A stretch of 64,000 bases of DNA from Protonemura montana (lineage: Eukaryota; Arthropoda; Insecta; Plecoptera; Nemouridae). A program made the position numbers and the translations under genes. This document shows positions 22,660 through 35,600 of the stretch, piece by piece (the first letter of the stretch is position 1; the number at the start of each line of letters is the position of its first letter). Location of the stretch: contig OX387606.1 of assembly GCA_947568835.1 (NCBI GenBank), positions 22,855,225-22,919,224 of the forward strand. Direction: 5' to 3'. The notes below the pieces were generated by a model. That model searched no databases. It was not told the origin of the DNA and worked only from the letters and a program-made list of their open reading frames with translations.

Positions 22660-23438
22660 CTGAAAGTAACAAATAGTTCCGTTAAGCTGGAGCCAAGCAT
22701 AAGTAGTTTAATACAAATTCTGGTGCACATTGCAATAAATAATCTCATTCTGAATATAGGATCTGGGAAAATATGAGACAAAGAGAAAGCTGCCTTAAAA
22801 AACAACTGATCTGCACATTATCAACAATCTGTTTTATTATTTAAACAAAGACAACAATGGTTGGCGTGAAGTTGTTTAAGTTCGTTGGTTGATTTTGGTG
22901 AAGCCTGCTTCACCTGCTGTTTAAACTGTTTTTCTTGTCTTAAAAATAACCCTAGAATTTAAAGTTTCACCTGGTTGCCATGGTTTCAAACAGTTCAACT
23001 ACACAAACAGTTAAACTACACAAACACTAAAACTTAGCCAACAAAACCAATTATTTTGTTTGCAGCATCAATTACTATTCACTTGTTCACAGTTTGTATT
23101 GTAACAAAGATCAGGAAATAAACAACATTTTAAAACACTATCACCGCCTCCATTGTGTTATTGCCAGTGTTTTGTTCTAGAATTGCGTCGCCATGGAGAC
23201 CAATGTGTTGGTTGTCACTCACCAATAATAGGTTGTCTAATGCACTTCTTGGTGAACACAAACTTACATTCTGAGATCTATCGACTCACAGTCTCATGCT
23301 AGAGTTCTCAGCCTTGACAATGCTATCACACTTGGCCTACAAGGCCTACAAGGTCGGGTTAAAAAACAATGACGAGTTCGTGGTCTTCCAAGCGGCTGAA
23401 TTGCTCCCAGTAGTGCTAGGGGCCAGTAGTGGGAGGGG
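22660..23438. other. Intergenic region between METTL26 and DNAJC21
   Basis: Spacer between the METTL26 5' exon and the DNAJC21 stop codon, both on the minus strand. AT-rich, no gene recognised. An AATAAA on the minus strand near 22830 is a possible late polyadenylation signal for DNAJC21. It should also hold the METTL26 promoter, in which I see no TATA box. Confidence 0.4.
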
Positions 23439-25285
23439 CTAGTGCGCTCGGTGCCTACGCTTCTCCACGAGCTCTCTATCGGGTTGTGAAGTCTGCGTCG
23501 CGTGTCCGGTGGCCTTGAGATGTTCGAACAGTTTGTTCTTTGAAGGGAAGCCGCGTTTACAAGAGATGCAGGAGTGCAACAGGTGCTTCTTGGAGCGACC
23601 ACCACGACTCGAAGGCTCCTCCTCCACGTTACCAGGCCTGCTTTGACTGACATCTGGTTGCCCTGGGAGACAGTCTGTTGTCTCCGCCTCGACTGGGCTG
23701 GTACTCCTGTCGTCCGCGGCCGCTAGCCGGGCTTTCCTGCGAGCGTCCTTGGCCTTCTTGCCCTTCAGCTTCTTGGGGGCAACGACCTCCAACTCCTCCT
23801 CTTGCGCCCGCTTGGAGTTGGAATCCTCGTCGCCGCAGTCCAGAGGCATGCTTGGCTTGGCCCGATCGTTGCACTTTGTCGGCACCAGGTGGTCGTCCGA
23901 TTCATCACCTTCATCTGTTCTCTCAGCTTCCAGCTTCCGCTCTCCTTTTTCACTTTCCTCCCCATCCTTTCCTTCTCCATCTTCAACTTTCGTTTCCTCT
24001 TCAACTTCCGATTCCTCTCCATCTCCAGTTTCCTCTCCGTCTTCAACTTTTGTTTCCTCTTCAACTTCCGATTCCTCTCCATCTCCTGTGTCCTCTTCTC
24101 CCTCCTCTTCTCCCGTGTCCTCTTCTCCCGTGTCCTCTTCTCCCGTGTCCTCTTCTTCCCCGTCTTCAGCGATCAAGGAGGCCCGAAGCATTGCCACGCC
24201 CTCCCTGTGTTTCTTCGACTGCTCGTGGTTCTCAAAGGCACGGCAGGTCTTGAACAACTTGTTGCATGCATCACAGTAGAAACCGTCTTCATCATCATCA
24301 TCATCAGACCCAGGTTCGTCCCTCGCCAGCGTGGTCTCGATGGCCTTCAGTTCGTGCTCGACGCTGGCAAACTGTGCCCAGGATGGCTCGACCTTGGCTT
24401 GAGCTCGACGCTCGCGGATCGCTTGCTCTCGACGCTGTTGCGAGCGTAGAGCGTTTGCAGCGGAACGCCGCTCGAGTTCCAGCGCCCACGCCTGGACCCG
24501 GCGGTCACGCTTTCGCACGAACAACACCAGGCTACGTACAGCTTCGTTGCGTTCTCGACGAGCCTTCTCTCGGATCTGTCAGACAAAACAAAGTCAAGTG
24601 TAGTTAATGACAGGTGGAACACAATTCACAAATGCTTCATTTCTGAACCGAATTTTTTATCATGAATGTGGATGTAGGTATCTAATTGCTATTAACAACT
24701 TGCGGATCAATAACCAACCTTTTTGTTCTCTTTCTCGACCAGTCTCAAGACTCGCCGATTTGGCGTGTCTCGAGCATCGTAAGGCTCCAACCAAGAGTAT
24801 GTTTTCTTCGTTGAATACGCCGACCAATGTGCGTAGAAAGAATGCACTACCGTCTCATAGTCGCTTTCCAATGTTCCAAAACCAGGCACTTGTATTTCAG
24901 GGTCGTTGGAAAACTCTAAATCTTCAACTGCTATCTTGTTGAATACTTCACGATAGATTGAATAGAAGCCCTGCGGCTCATCTGTGTGCCCTTTGAAGCA
25001 TGTTGTGGTGAAATACGGGAACACGTCAAGACTAGTGTCTTTGTAATCACCACCCAGACCTCCACGTAAGATTGCATCTCGGTGTCTGTCATACCAGGAG
25101 CGCTCCTGAGGATCGCTAAGGATATCGTAGGCTTGTTGAATCAGTTGAAACTGCTCTTTGGCTTGTGCTTGATTGGTTGGATTCTTGTCAGGGTGCCACT
25201 TCAGAGCAAGCTTTCGGTACGATTTCTTCAGCTCATCGTATTCCACGTCCAGAGGAACACCCAATATCTCATAGTGACACTTCAT
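23439..25285 (-). CDS. DNAJC21: DnaJ homolog subfamily C member 21 (complete, 2 exons)
   Basis: J-domain co-chaperone that stimulates Hsp70 in recycling of 60S ribosome maturation factors (Jjj1/DNAJC21 family). Exons 25285-24719 and 24575-23439, phase 0, give 567 aa (human about 531). The J domain occupies about 1-67 with HPD at 31-33, followed by the family-specific region (VFPYFTTTCFKG; FYSIYREVF) and the EKENKKIREKARRERNE joint across the intron. A first C2H2 zinc finger starts at C290/C293 (FYCDACNKLF). Next comes a long Glu/Thr-rich repeat, a Lys-rich KKLKGKKAKDARRKARL block and a C-terminal C2H2 finger (about 525-547). The acidic segment is expanded by a coding minisatellite. The start ATG opens directly on MKCHYEILGV, the usual J-domain N-terminus. 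Confidence 0.95.
23955..24170 (-). repeat. Coding minisatellite in DNAJC21
   Basis: In-frame tandem repeats in exon 2. Four EEDTGE-type units (15-18 bp) are followed by two copies of a longer unit with DGEESEVEEETKVEDGE (about 57-60 bp). They encode a strongly acidic linker between the zinc fingers. Length differences in whole codons would keep the frame. Confidence 0.8.
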
Positions 25286-26309
25286 AATATCTAATGGGTT
25301 GATATTTACCTTGTCAAGTAGCTTTGATGATATCTTCCACTCAAAGACTTGTGCAACATAAAATATAATTGCGTATTTGCGTTCCTAACCTATTTTATTT
25401 CTGACAGCATGCAAAATGACAGGGATGGCCAAAAATAATCGATATTGTGTCATAACGATATTGATCACGCTTACGATCCTTTCGAGAAAATATCGATATT
25501 GCGAACAAAACTAAGACGTGAGAGTAAGTTCTTAATTAAAGAGGCACACCCGATGTCAGAAATTTTAAATATTTTCACAAATCCAGTGGGACTTATCTGG
25601 TCTAAGATTTGCCAACGATTTGGCAAAAATATTTTAATTTCGATATTCAGTGATATCGGTATCTTCGATAGTTAGGTTGTCAACCTACTCGAACCTGACA
25701 ACTGACACAATCAACACTAGCACCACCTAGTGGCATAGTAAGAAGCTGAGATGTAATTTATGAAATCAGTCATTCTGTACTTTGCTGCTTACTTTCCAAA
25801 TGTATAAGAAAATTAGATTTATCTGTGCTTCAGTGCATCTTTATCAGTTAGACTGAAATGGAATGCAAATGGTAGGCAGGCACTGACAAGAATAGAAGGT
25901 GCGCAAATCTCATGAACAAAGTTTATTCGATAGTAATTTGGATAAAACCAGTGGTATCTACACCACTGGTTTAATCTATAGATTTAAACATTTGCACCGC
26001 CACCTCTTAAAATAACAAAACACACACAATTTTTAGCATAAGAACTGAATTTTTGAAAATGTCTGTCTTTAATGGGTATGTATAAATATTAATAGAGCTT
26101 GTTAAATAATTTGTTTTTAGTATTTCATTATTCTAATCAAAGCTCGTGCAGAGATTAAATGACCATAATTCTTTTGAATTGCAAATACGAAAATTGCTGT
26201 CTTGGATGACATACCGTAACCCAGTATGCCTTCTCGATAATGCTACCTTCGTGAAACCCCAAAATATATGTTGTTATGCTAAATCAACAAACTTTACCAA
26301 TGTTGAAAT

Positions 26310-26850
26310 TTGCTACGCTAGGTCGGGGTTATATAATACCACCAGACGTATTATGTAGCACCATGGTAGCACCGCCAAATGACCACGCTAGGTCGGGGTT
26401 ATATAATACCACAGGTCGTAGTATGTAGCACCATCGTAGCACCGCTAAATGGCCGCTCTAGGTCGGGGTTATATAATACCACAGGTTGTATTATGTAACA
26501 CCGTGGTAGCACTGCCAAATGACCACTCTAGGTCGGGGTTATATAATACCTACCACCGGTCATATAATGTAGCACCATGGTAGCACCGCCAAATGACCAC
26601 GCTAGGTCGGGTATTACGCTAGGTATTACGTAGCACCTCCGTAATACCGGTTGCTAGTGGTGCTGAAATCAACAAACTCTAGCATTGTTGAAAAGTGCCG
26701 CTCTAGGTCGGGGTTATATAATACCACCGGTCGTATTATGTAGCACCATGGTAGCACCGTCAAATGGCCGCTCTAGGTCGGGGTTATATAATACCACCGG
26801 TCGTATTATGCAGCACCTACGGAAGCACCGTCCAATGGTCGCTCAGGCAA
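26310..26850. repeat. 70-bp tandem array with TATATAA core
   Basis: About 7 imperfect copies of a 70-bp unit containing gctaggtcggggttatata, ataccaccggtcgtattatg and tagcaccatggtagcaccg. Each copy carries ggggttatataatacc, which is nearly palindromic and contains a TATA-box-like core. One copy near 26600-26640 is internally deleted. Confidence 0.85.
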
Positions 26851-27577
26851 AGCCCCTGAGCACAACGACGTTCAGTTGTGGTGGAAATTCCCTGAAACTG
26901 AGCCACCGTCTGTCAAGCATTTGTCATAATCACGACCTTTTCTTCGAATTCAAACAATTGATATTCTAAAATAGATTTATATTAGCGCTGGAGAGAGACA
27001 TGCAAATGACTGGTGCTCAGAAGAGCGTGTGCCCTACCTACCCCCCACCCATAAGCCAGGTGGTCGAAAACAACGTGCATCCCCTGGAAGGGGAAGATGG
27101 CGGCTGTCGGCGCCAGATGGAAATCATGCACGGCCTATTGTCGCGCGTGACAGATACAGGTGCCCCCCCCCCCCCCCCCCCACCCCACCCCACCCCACGC
27201 ACTTGCTGGACTGAGACTTGTTGAAGAGCAGCGAAGGATCGAGGAAGAATAATTTTAAAAAAATTTTTACAGATGTAACTGTGAATCGATACTGAGCGAC
27301 TATTTAGGTATCAATTAATTGAAACAAAAATGTCTTGCTTCTGTCAGATTTCAGATTTGTTTAAAATGACACACCTGCCGTCTAAGGGCATCGCGTATTT
27401 CGGAATATTGCCAGAAAATACGTTACAATCTAAAATTAAAAATGACATGCAATTATTTTCCAGTTTCAATAAAAATAATGGTCGTATCGGCCTCGTTATC
27501 GAAAAATAACAATGCAATTAACAGTCACACCTCCGAAGTAGGTATCTACGAAAAAATAATTGGCCGTAATCCCCGTT

Positions 27578-27592
27578 ACGTGGCGCCACGTG
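27578..27592. promoter_or_regulatory. Palindromic E-box/ACGTG site upstream of cycle
   Basis: ACGTGGCGCCACGT (27578-27591) is a perfect 14-bp palindrome; its right half extends to a canonical CACGTG at 27587-27592. bHLH-PAS dimers such as CLOCK-CYCLE bind CACGTG, and HIF/SIM-type dimers bind ACGTG. It lies 2 kb upstream of the cycle start codon. Confidence 0.4.
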
Positions 27593-27724
27593 CAATTATT
27601 TCATGAGAAAATCGAGCGCAGTTTGGCCCAGCTGCTGCCCCCGTGTTGTCAATGACGAGGTGAAATTGACACGGAGGTTTGTTGGAATTGTCACATTATT
27701 TTTTTACTTTAATCCTTGGCTCCT

Positions 27725-27990
27725 ATTGGCTGATGGAGACGCCGCCGAGCGTCGTGAGTCGTGACGTCATAGGGGGTGCGAGCACGATACCTGTTTCTTA
27801 CGGCAATCACTAATGAGGAAGTCGACAGGCTATCCCGGTGCCCCCCAGGTTTGCACCGGGGGCGATTTTCGTGTTCGACTGGGCATGTGACTCTGTCCCA
27901 GTGCAACTTTCATGAGTTCGACTGGGCATGTGACTCTGCCCCGGTGCATTTTTCATGATCCGAGAATTTCTGCGGCGCTAATATATAAAA
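27725..27990 (+). promoter_or_regulatory. Candidate core promoter: CCAAT, CRE and TATA
   Basis: Inverted CCAAT box (ATTGG, 27725-27729), a full CRE TGACGTCA (27762-27769), two copies of a 43-bp unit holding gactgggcatgtgactctg, and TATATAAAA at 27982-27990. The order and spacing fit a plus-strand pol II promoter starting near 28015, most simply that of cycle with an upstream non-coding exon. No transcript evidence is available here. Confidence 0.4.
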
Positions 27991-29603
27991 GCTCAAATGA
28001 CCGCTCTTGGTTGGAGCTGATGCAAACCCGGTGGAGAGCATGACCTCTTCGAGCAGGTTCGAAGCTGCCCGTGAAGGCCAGTCGAAACTCCATGTAACTC
28101 CATGGCGGTGGCACCTCGAAGAATGAGCGAGTCGAGATTTTGTCATGCTGAACCTTTTCAAGAGCTGACTGTCCTTTCAAAAAGTTATAAAAATCACTTG
28201 AAATTGAGCTTAAAATTGGGAAAAATCACGAAAAGACACGTACAATATATGGATAAATGTATTATTTCGGATCCATTAGAATTGAATAACGGTACATCTA
28301 CGTCAGGCAAACATCAAACATGTTTGCAAAGTTAGGCGCAGTTATGTTTCATGTTTAGCCAGTTACCGAGTCCACGGCTTATCGCCTGGCGCGGTCTCTT
28401 TGATTAGCAACTGGAGGTACGATTAATTACAAAAGGGGGTGGCGCTAACGAGCTCTCGTCAGATATTACGATGACAACTCGTGTCCGAGTGTGACTCGCT
28501 GGAAATCAATCTCGTGCAGATAAAAGTGACAAAAAGTGTACACATTCCACTACAGTTATTGGCGCATCTTGTAAAACGTTGAGACATTCAGGCATACATG
28601 GGGCTACAACCCCAACTAGTATGTGTTTTCTGAAGGGTGGGGTTGGGTGATTTCCGAGTTTTCAATCTAAACTCTAAACAGCGTGTCCACTGTTTGCCCT
28701 CCTCTCAGCTTCTTGTTGAAATCAGAAAGTTTACCGACTTTCGAGCCTCCATCAGCATCGTGGGTGGAACCAAAACTGCCTTACAAGATGGGTCGGGAGT
28801 CGTTGGGATTCCGGACTCTGCAGCATTGCGGGAACATATCACACGGCACATACCAGAAGCAACCTTAGGGGGTATCTTAAAACTTACAACATTTACTCAA
28901 TGACAGCTATCTATTTTAAGAGATGACTTCCACTTTCTCTGTGGCTGTTTTTTTTTGGGATATGATCACGTATCAGGATAATATAATGGTGGTCCTCTTT
29001 CCACGTGATGTTCGCAATTAGCGATTACCGAAAAGACAACCATTTTGTGGGCTACTTGCGATCCTGTGTTTGAATGCTTGCATATAGCTATAGTGGCATT
29101 TTATAAGGCGGTCAATTTACAAGGCCTCTAGGTATAATTCACACATTTAGCCTAAAACAATTGCCTCAACATACTGACATATTTACAGATCGAGTGACAT
29201 TCCATGATCGCAATAAGCATCACGCAAGCCTATCTTCATCTAGATTGCGACAGGCTTTGTAAGTTTTTCCTCCATAAGTTGATATATAAGTTGATTAAGT
29301 TGATAAATATTCCAAACACATCTCCCGTACTGACCCCTGTACATCTGCGATCGCCAAGGCAAGGTGCATGCGATTCATTTCAATCGCAACTCCGATCAAG
29401 CTGTCCTCGTCGACGTCCGAACAGGCACGATGCCGAACGAAGGCGTCGGTTGCGTTACAGGTGGCTCGGAGGCGTCCAATCCCCGCTGCCGCTCTCTAGC
29501 GTCGCGACGCCGCTCCGTCGTTGGCCGGCCATCGAGTCCCCGGGCCGTCGAATAAGTCTCGACAGACGATCGACGCCGTCCTCGCAGAGAGACGTCGGAA
29601 ACG

Positions 29604-32600
29604 ATGCAGACGTCGCCGACTTACGCGCAACTGCTGCAAATTGGACCCGACGGAGAGCGCGAACTCATCACGCTGGAGGAGTTGAAGCCGCAGAGGTTCA
29701 GCGTCGACCGCATGCCGACACAGGAGCCGGGACTTGGGGAGTGTACCTACACGATGCCAGAGTAAGTACAAACTAGCAGTGGTCTCCAGAATCGGCATGA
29801 GTGAGACTGCTCCACACGCACGAGTAAGTTCTTCCTAGCGGAAGCCAAAAAGGGCGAATTTAATGAACTGAAGCATATAAGACCCGCTTTTTAAAATCAC
29901 CCCGGTAGCCAACTTCAGAACTGAAATACAGAGCATGCAATATGGCAGAATGTTTCTAAGTCCTGCAATGCTAAACGAATTAGGAGTGTATGTTGTTACC
30001 CCCACGAACCGTTATGCTCTGCTCTGTGGCTAGAATATCGGGGTTCCGCATTGGCTAGGTGGGGTCACAGGGCGTAGGTCACTGACCAAATTTGCAGTCA
30101 GAACTTAGCATATTGGTTGATCATCACATCCGCAGAGCGTGGCTCTCTGGTTAGCGTGCGTTCGAGTAAGTGTCGAAGTCAAAAATGTAGTTTCAGATTC
30201 TGGTAACCGATGGCCCTTATTGAAACAATTGTTTAAAATTGGTTACGCTCAAAACGGTTTCTATATATCTTGCTAATATGTCAATCTTTCGCCCAAAAAG
30301 AGTATACAGTTGGTAAGTTCTACAGTTAGGGGAGTGGACGAAATTCGCAATCCGTATCTTAAGAACTGCATTGACTGGTGTTCGTCCTAATCTAGACCAT
30401 CAACCGCACGACCACAGCGAACACCTATGGTAGCGAAGTGTATGTAGTACACCCCCTTGCATTGACCCTACATCACAGCGTACAACCACGTGCATTGACC
30501 ACTACATCACTGGGTGGACTGCGTACACCCGCGTGCATTGACTACTACATCACTGGGTAGACTGCGTTCACCCGCGTGCATTGACCACTACATCACTGGG
30601 TGGACTGCGTACACCCGCGTGCATTGACCACTACATCACTGGGTGGACTGCATACACCCGCGTGCATTGACCACTACATCACTGGGTGGACTGCGTACAC
30701 CCGCGTGCATTGACTACTACATCACTGGGTAGACTGCGTTCACCCGCGTGCATTGACCACTACATCACTGGGTGGACTGCGTACACCCGCGTGCATTGAC
30801 CACTACATCACCGGGTGAACTGCGTACACCCGCGTGCATTGACCACTACATCACTGGGTGAACTGCGTACACCCGCGTGCATTGACCACTACATCACTGG
30901 GTGGACTGCATACACCCGCGTGCATTGACCACTACATCACTGGGTGGACTGCGTACACCCACATGCATTGACCACTACATCACTGGGTGGACTGTGTACA
31001 CCCACGTGCATTGACCACTACATCACTGGGTAGACTGCGTTCACCCGCGTGCATTGACCACTACATCACTGGGTGGACTGCGTACACCCGCGTGCATAGA
31101 CCACTACATCATTGGGTGGACTGCGTACACCCGCGTGCATTGACCACTACATCACTGGGTGGACTGTGTACACCCACGTGCATTGACCACTACCTCATTG
31201 GGTGGACTGTGTACACCCACGTGCATTGACCACTACATCACTGCGCGGACTGCATACACTCGCGTGCATTGACCACTACATCACTGCGTACACCCGCGTG
31301 CATTGACCACTACATCACTGCGTACACCCGCGTGCATTGACCACTACATCACTGGGTGAACTGCGTACACCCGCGTGCATTGACCACTACATTACTGGGT
31401 GGACTGCGTACACCGCGTGCATAGACCACTACATCATTGGGTGGACTGCGTACACCCGCGTGCATTGACCACTACATCATTGGGTGGACTGTGTACACCC
31501 ACGTGCATTGACCACTACATCACTGGGTGGACTGTGTACACCCACGTGCATTGAACACTACATCATTGGGTGGACTGTGTACACCCACGTGCATTGACCA
31601 CTAAATCACTGCGCGGACTGCATACACTCGCGTGCATTGACCACTACATCACTGCGTACACCCGCGTGCATTGACCACTACATCACTGCGTACACCCGCG
31701 TGCATTGACCACTACATCACTGGGTGGACTGCGTACACCCGCGTGCATTGACCACTATATCATCGGGTGGACTGCTCACACCCGCGTGCATTGACCACTA
31801 CATCACTGGGTGGACTGCGTACACCCGGGTGCATTAATCACTCCATCACCGCGTACACCCGCGTGCATAGACCACTACATCACTGACCAGAATCCTATCT
31901 GGCGGGAGACGAAGAAACCGAATTAGCAAAACAACGTGAAATGTTTTAAAATATTGCCGGTTTGTGCATATCCCAACAATCTGTTTTACTAAGCTGCATT
32001 TTCAGTTCATTATGAAACGCAGAATCAGTTCCACAATATCAGCACACCTACGCCCTAAATGTGTCCTCCCAAAGAAAGGACGCAAATCGAGATGCCTTGT
32101 TATCGTAGACGTTGCGATTGTGTCTCGCCGTCAATTTACCGCGAATGACCATTCAGTCATGAAACTGAGACTCGCCGAGCATGGATCCCGTTCCTTTCAA
32201 ATCAGTTCCGAAAAAGCCATTATACTGCCGGCTTTTGGTAGCGCGTGTCAGTCCTGATATTGCTTTCCGTCTTGCGTTCGATTTCTGCTTCGTGGAAATG
32301 ACGCGTGACACTGGACAAAATTCTAGTGCGGACCTGGATTAAAGCGTCGGCGAGGTCGCCTCGATGTTGTGGAGGCGCCCCCTTTTGCGGACAACATTGA
32401 GCACATTTTCAAATTATACTTTCATTGTGCACTTTCTTGTGCTTTTTACCAAAACTATTCACACTAAATGTCCAACTCGAGTGAACAAGCCTCGAAGCCG
32501 ACCAAATGGCTGTCAAATGTGAATCCAGGCTTCATAAAATTATTAAAGGGCTGCATTGGTCTCATTGACTCATTAGCTCATCTTCCATTTATACGCGATA

Positions 32601-35600
32601 CGCGCGTTGTAACACTTATAAAATATCTTCCAGATAGAGTTTCTCTAGAGCGCGCTTATTTGCTCCAAAACAGCCTCAAATTCCATACTTTCCTGGAGAT
32701 GACTCCCCCTGCCCCACACCCTAGATTCTTTTAAACTGGAAAGTATGGCGGTGGGGGAAGGGGGGGGGGGGGGGGGGGGGAAGAAAATTTTAATCATTCA
32801 AAGCGCTTGGTAAGTTTGGCGCGGCTCAATTGTATGACTTTCCGCCTCTGAAAGAGCATTCAATGAAGGTTCTTCTGACTTTTCTTTGCCAACAGCACGT
32901 TGTTCTCGGGGGTCTCAACGCCGTACCTGCTCGAACGGGACACGGTCTTCCTGGAACAGGCGTCGCCATGCGTCGGCGTCGGTATCGGTCAGGAGATCGC
33001 CGGGAAGAAGCGGCGGGTGTCACTCTCCAACTACACGTGAGTGTACTTGGCCTTGGCATTGAGTTCATAGGTTTAGTCGGAGGGACAGCGTTAATGTTCT
33101 ACTTTCTGCTGAGCAAACGAGGCCGGCAACACTTGGTAACGGAAGTAGCCACCCGATGGCGCTTGCGGTCGTCCTTTTTTAACAAACCTCCACAGTTAAA
33201 TAACATCGACTCAAAATATTGATACATATGTCTATCAATCGTCAAGCTTAGCATTAAGCAAAGATTAATTTAGCGAAAATCTGTCTAAAATACGAGTAGC
33301 CACCGATCTAGCAGCATCCTCTATTTTACTCGGTAAAGTAGTCATTTGGCGGTCATTTCTCGCGTAGACCGTTTGACAAGATGATTGTTTTTTGACTCAT
33401 GTCTACTTGATGTAACCTTAGCACTAATTTTAACAAAAACTATTTCAACTGGGTTTTGAATTCTAAGTGAAGAAGAACTAAATTTTCCAATCCACGACGG
33501 TATCACATTTAATTCCCTACATCTAATCAGAAAATTATCTTGAACACGCGAGTAGACGCAGAACATTCTTGTTTGTGAATGCACATTGGTTTTTGACCGG
33601 ATTCTCAACACGCTCATACACCGACCCAGTATTTTGCACTGTAGTTACTTTCTCAGTCTAGAACTTTCATCAGGACAATATGGTACACTGCTCTCAATAA
33701 CAAGGATAAAGATTGCCATTGGGAGACTTTCAAGTAAATTCCTACCTCATTAATCTCTCAAAGATGCTATTTTAAGTATTTTATCAGTAATTTGTACGGT
33801 TTTTGTAGTTTTCACCGCTTTAATAGACAACATTTGTTGAAGACGTGTTTAAAAAGCTCTAAAATTGGCATTTTGGGGACGCCAGGGATTTAAGGACTCC
33901 TACCTGTTGCCAACAGTTGATTGCCTGGCTTCAATTCTGATCAGCTGGCTGGGTCCTATGCTCTATCCAGGTTATTTGAGATCAGCTGGCTGGATCCTAT
34001 GCTCTATCCAGGTTATTTGAGATCAGCTGGCTGGATCCTATGCTCTATCCAGGTTATTTGAGATCAGCTAGCTGGATCCTATGCTCTATCCACGTTATTT
34101 GAGATCAGCTGGCTGGATCCTATGCTCTATCCAGGTTATTTGAGATCAGCTGGCTGGATCCTATGCTCTATCCAGGTTATTTGAGATCAGCTAGCTGGAT
34201 CCTATGCTCTATCCAGGTTATTTGAGATCAGCTGGCTGGATCCTATACTCTCTATCCAGGTTATTTGAGATCAGCTAGCTGGATCCTATGCTCTATCCAC
34301 GTTATTTGAGATCAGCTGGCTGGATCCTATGCTCTATCCAGGTTATTTGAGATCAGCTGGCTGGATCCTATGCTCTATCCAGGTTATTTGAGATCAGCTG
34401 GCTGGATCCTATGCTCTATCCAGGTTATTTGAGATCAGCTGGCTGGATCCTATGCTCTATCCAGGTTATTTGAGATCAGCTGGCTGGATCCTATGCTCTA
34501 TCCAGGTTATTTGAGATCAGCTGGCTGGATCCTATGCTCTATCCAGGTTATTTGAGATCAGCTGGCTGGATCCTATGCTCTATCCAGGTTATTTGAGATC
34601 AGCTGGCTGGATCCTATGCTCTATCCAGGTTATTTGAGATCAGCTGGCTGGATCCTATGCTCTATCCAAGTTATTTGAGATCAGCTGGCTGGATCCTATG
34701 CTCTATCTAGGTTATTTGAGATTAGCTGGTTGGATCCTATGCTCTATCCAGGTTATTTGAGATCAGCTGGCTGGATCCTATGCTCTATCCAGGTTATTTG
34801 AGATTAGCTGGCTGGATCCTATGCTCTATCCAGGTTATTTGAGATCAGCTGGCTGGATCCTATGCTCTATCCAGGTTATTTGAGATCAGCTGGCTGGATC
34901 TTATGCTCTATCCTGGTTATTTGAGGTTAATGTAACAATATCATGCAATATCCTCCATCGTGTCCTAATCATTTAGTCATTTGGTAGAACTAGGTTTGAA
35001 ATCATCTATCATAAGCGGATATATGATAAGGCTAGACTTAAATATAAAGCAGACTGCAAGACTGCTCATAAAAATTTAAATGAATCGAAAATACGAAAAT
35101 CTAAAAACGTATGCAAATCGGCGTGGAACGTCATAACAGACAATAAGGGAGGCGGCAAAAAAAGTATAATAGAAGATATCAAAATGAAATTCGATGGGAA
35201 AACAGTCGACCCCCTGCAGAGGTGGCAAACGTAATCAACACATTTTTTATTCATCAAGCGGGGGATCTGCTAATAAATAGGGACGTCACAAAAACAAAAA
35301 TAATTAAAGAAGGAGTCGATGGAAGACCAATAACTAGGCAAGCAAAAACCATATTCATTTTTCCACTCACATGCAATGAACTTTTAAAATAACAGAAAAT
35401 TCACTTAACAAATCTTCAGCTGGACTCGAAGAAATCCCCAACAATTTACAAAAACAAATCATAACGTTCATCGCCGAGCCGCGAGTTCACATGATCAATG
35501 CATCTTTTGAACAAGAAATCTTCCCCGATTCTCTTAAAGCCGCAATAATTAAACCCATTTTTAAAAAAGGTGATAAAGAAACCCTGAAAAACTACCGACC

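Larger units (their letters stand above)
25286..29603. other. Intergenic region between DNAJC21 and cycle (divergent)
   Basis: Divergent spacer of 4.3 kb. 25300-26140 is AT-rich with nothing recognised. 26310-26850 is a 70-bp tandem array. 27000-28100 is GC-rich and promoter-like, with C-runs at 27163-27182, an ACGTG palindrome at 27578-27591, a CCAAT/CRE/TATA set, and a 43-bp direct duplication at 27873-27957. 28100-29340 has an E-box at 29002 but no confident gene. GC-rich leader sequence starts near 29340. Confidence 0.5.

Noticed and set aside
22524-22805. 93-aa minus-strand frame upstream of METTL26
   Set aside because: It crosses the acceptor and donor of the short METTL26 exon; the splice reading with MDKRH fits the family better.
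28637-28903. 88-aa plus-strand open frame with coding-like composition
   Set aside because: No family was recognised and no splice context or homology supports it. It could be a small exon or a fossil, but it is not called.
29204-29776. 190-aa plus-strand frame over cycle exon 1
   Set aside because: It runs in a different frame from [11 protein letters not shown], which joins exon 2 in phase; the longer frame is Arg-rich and has no domain.
30461-31886. CRISPR array
   Set aside because: The units are head-to-tail 43-bp copies without unique spacers, in an animal intron.
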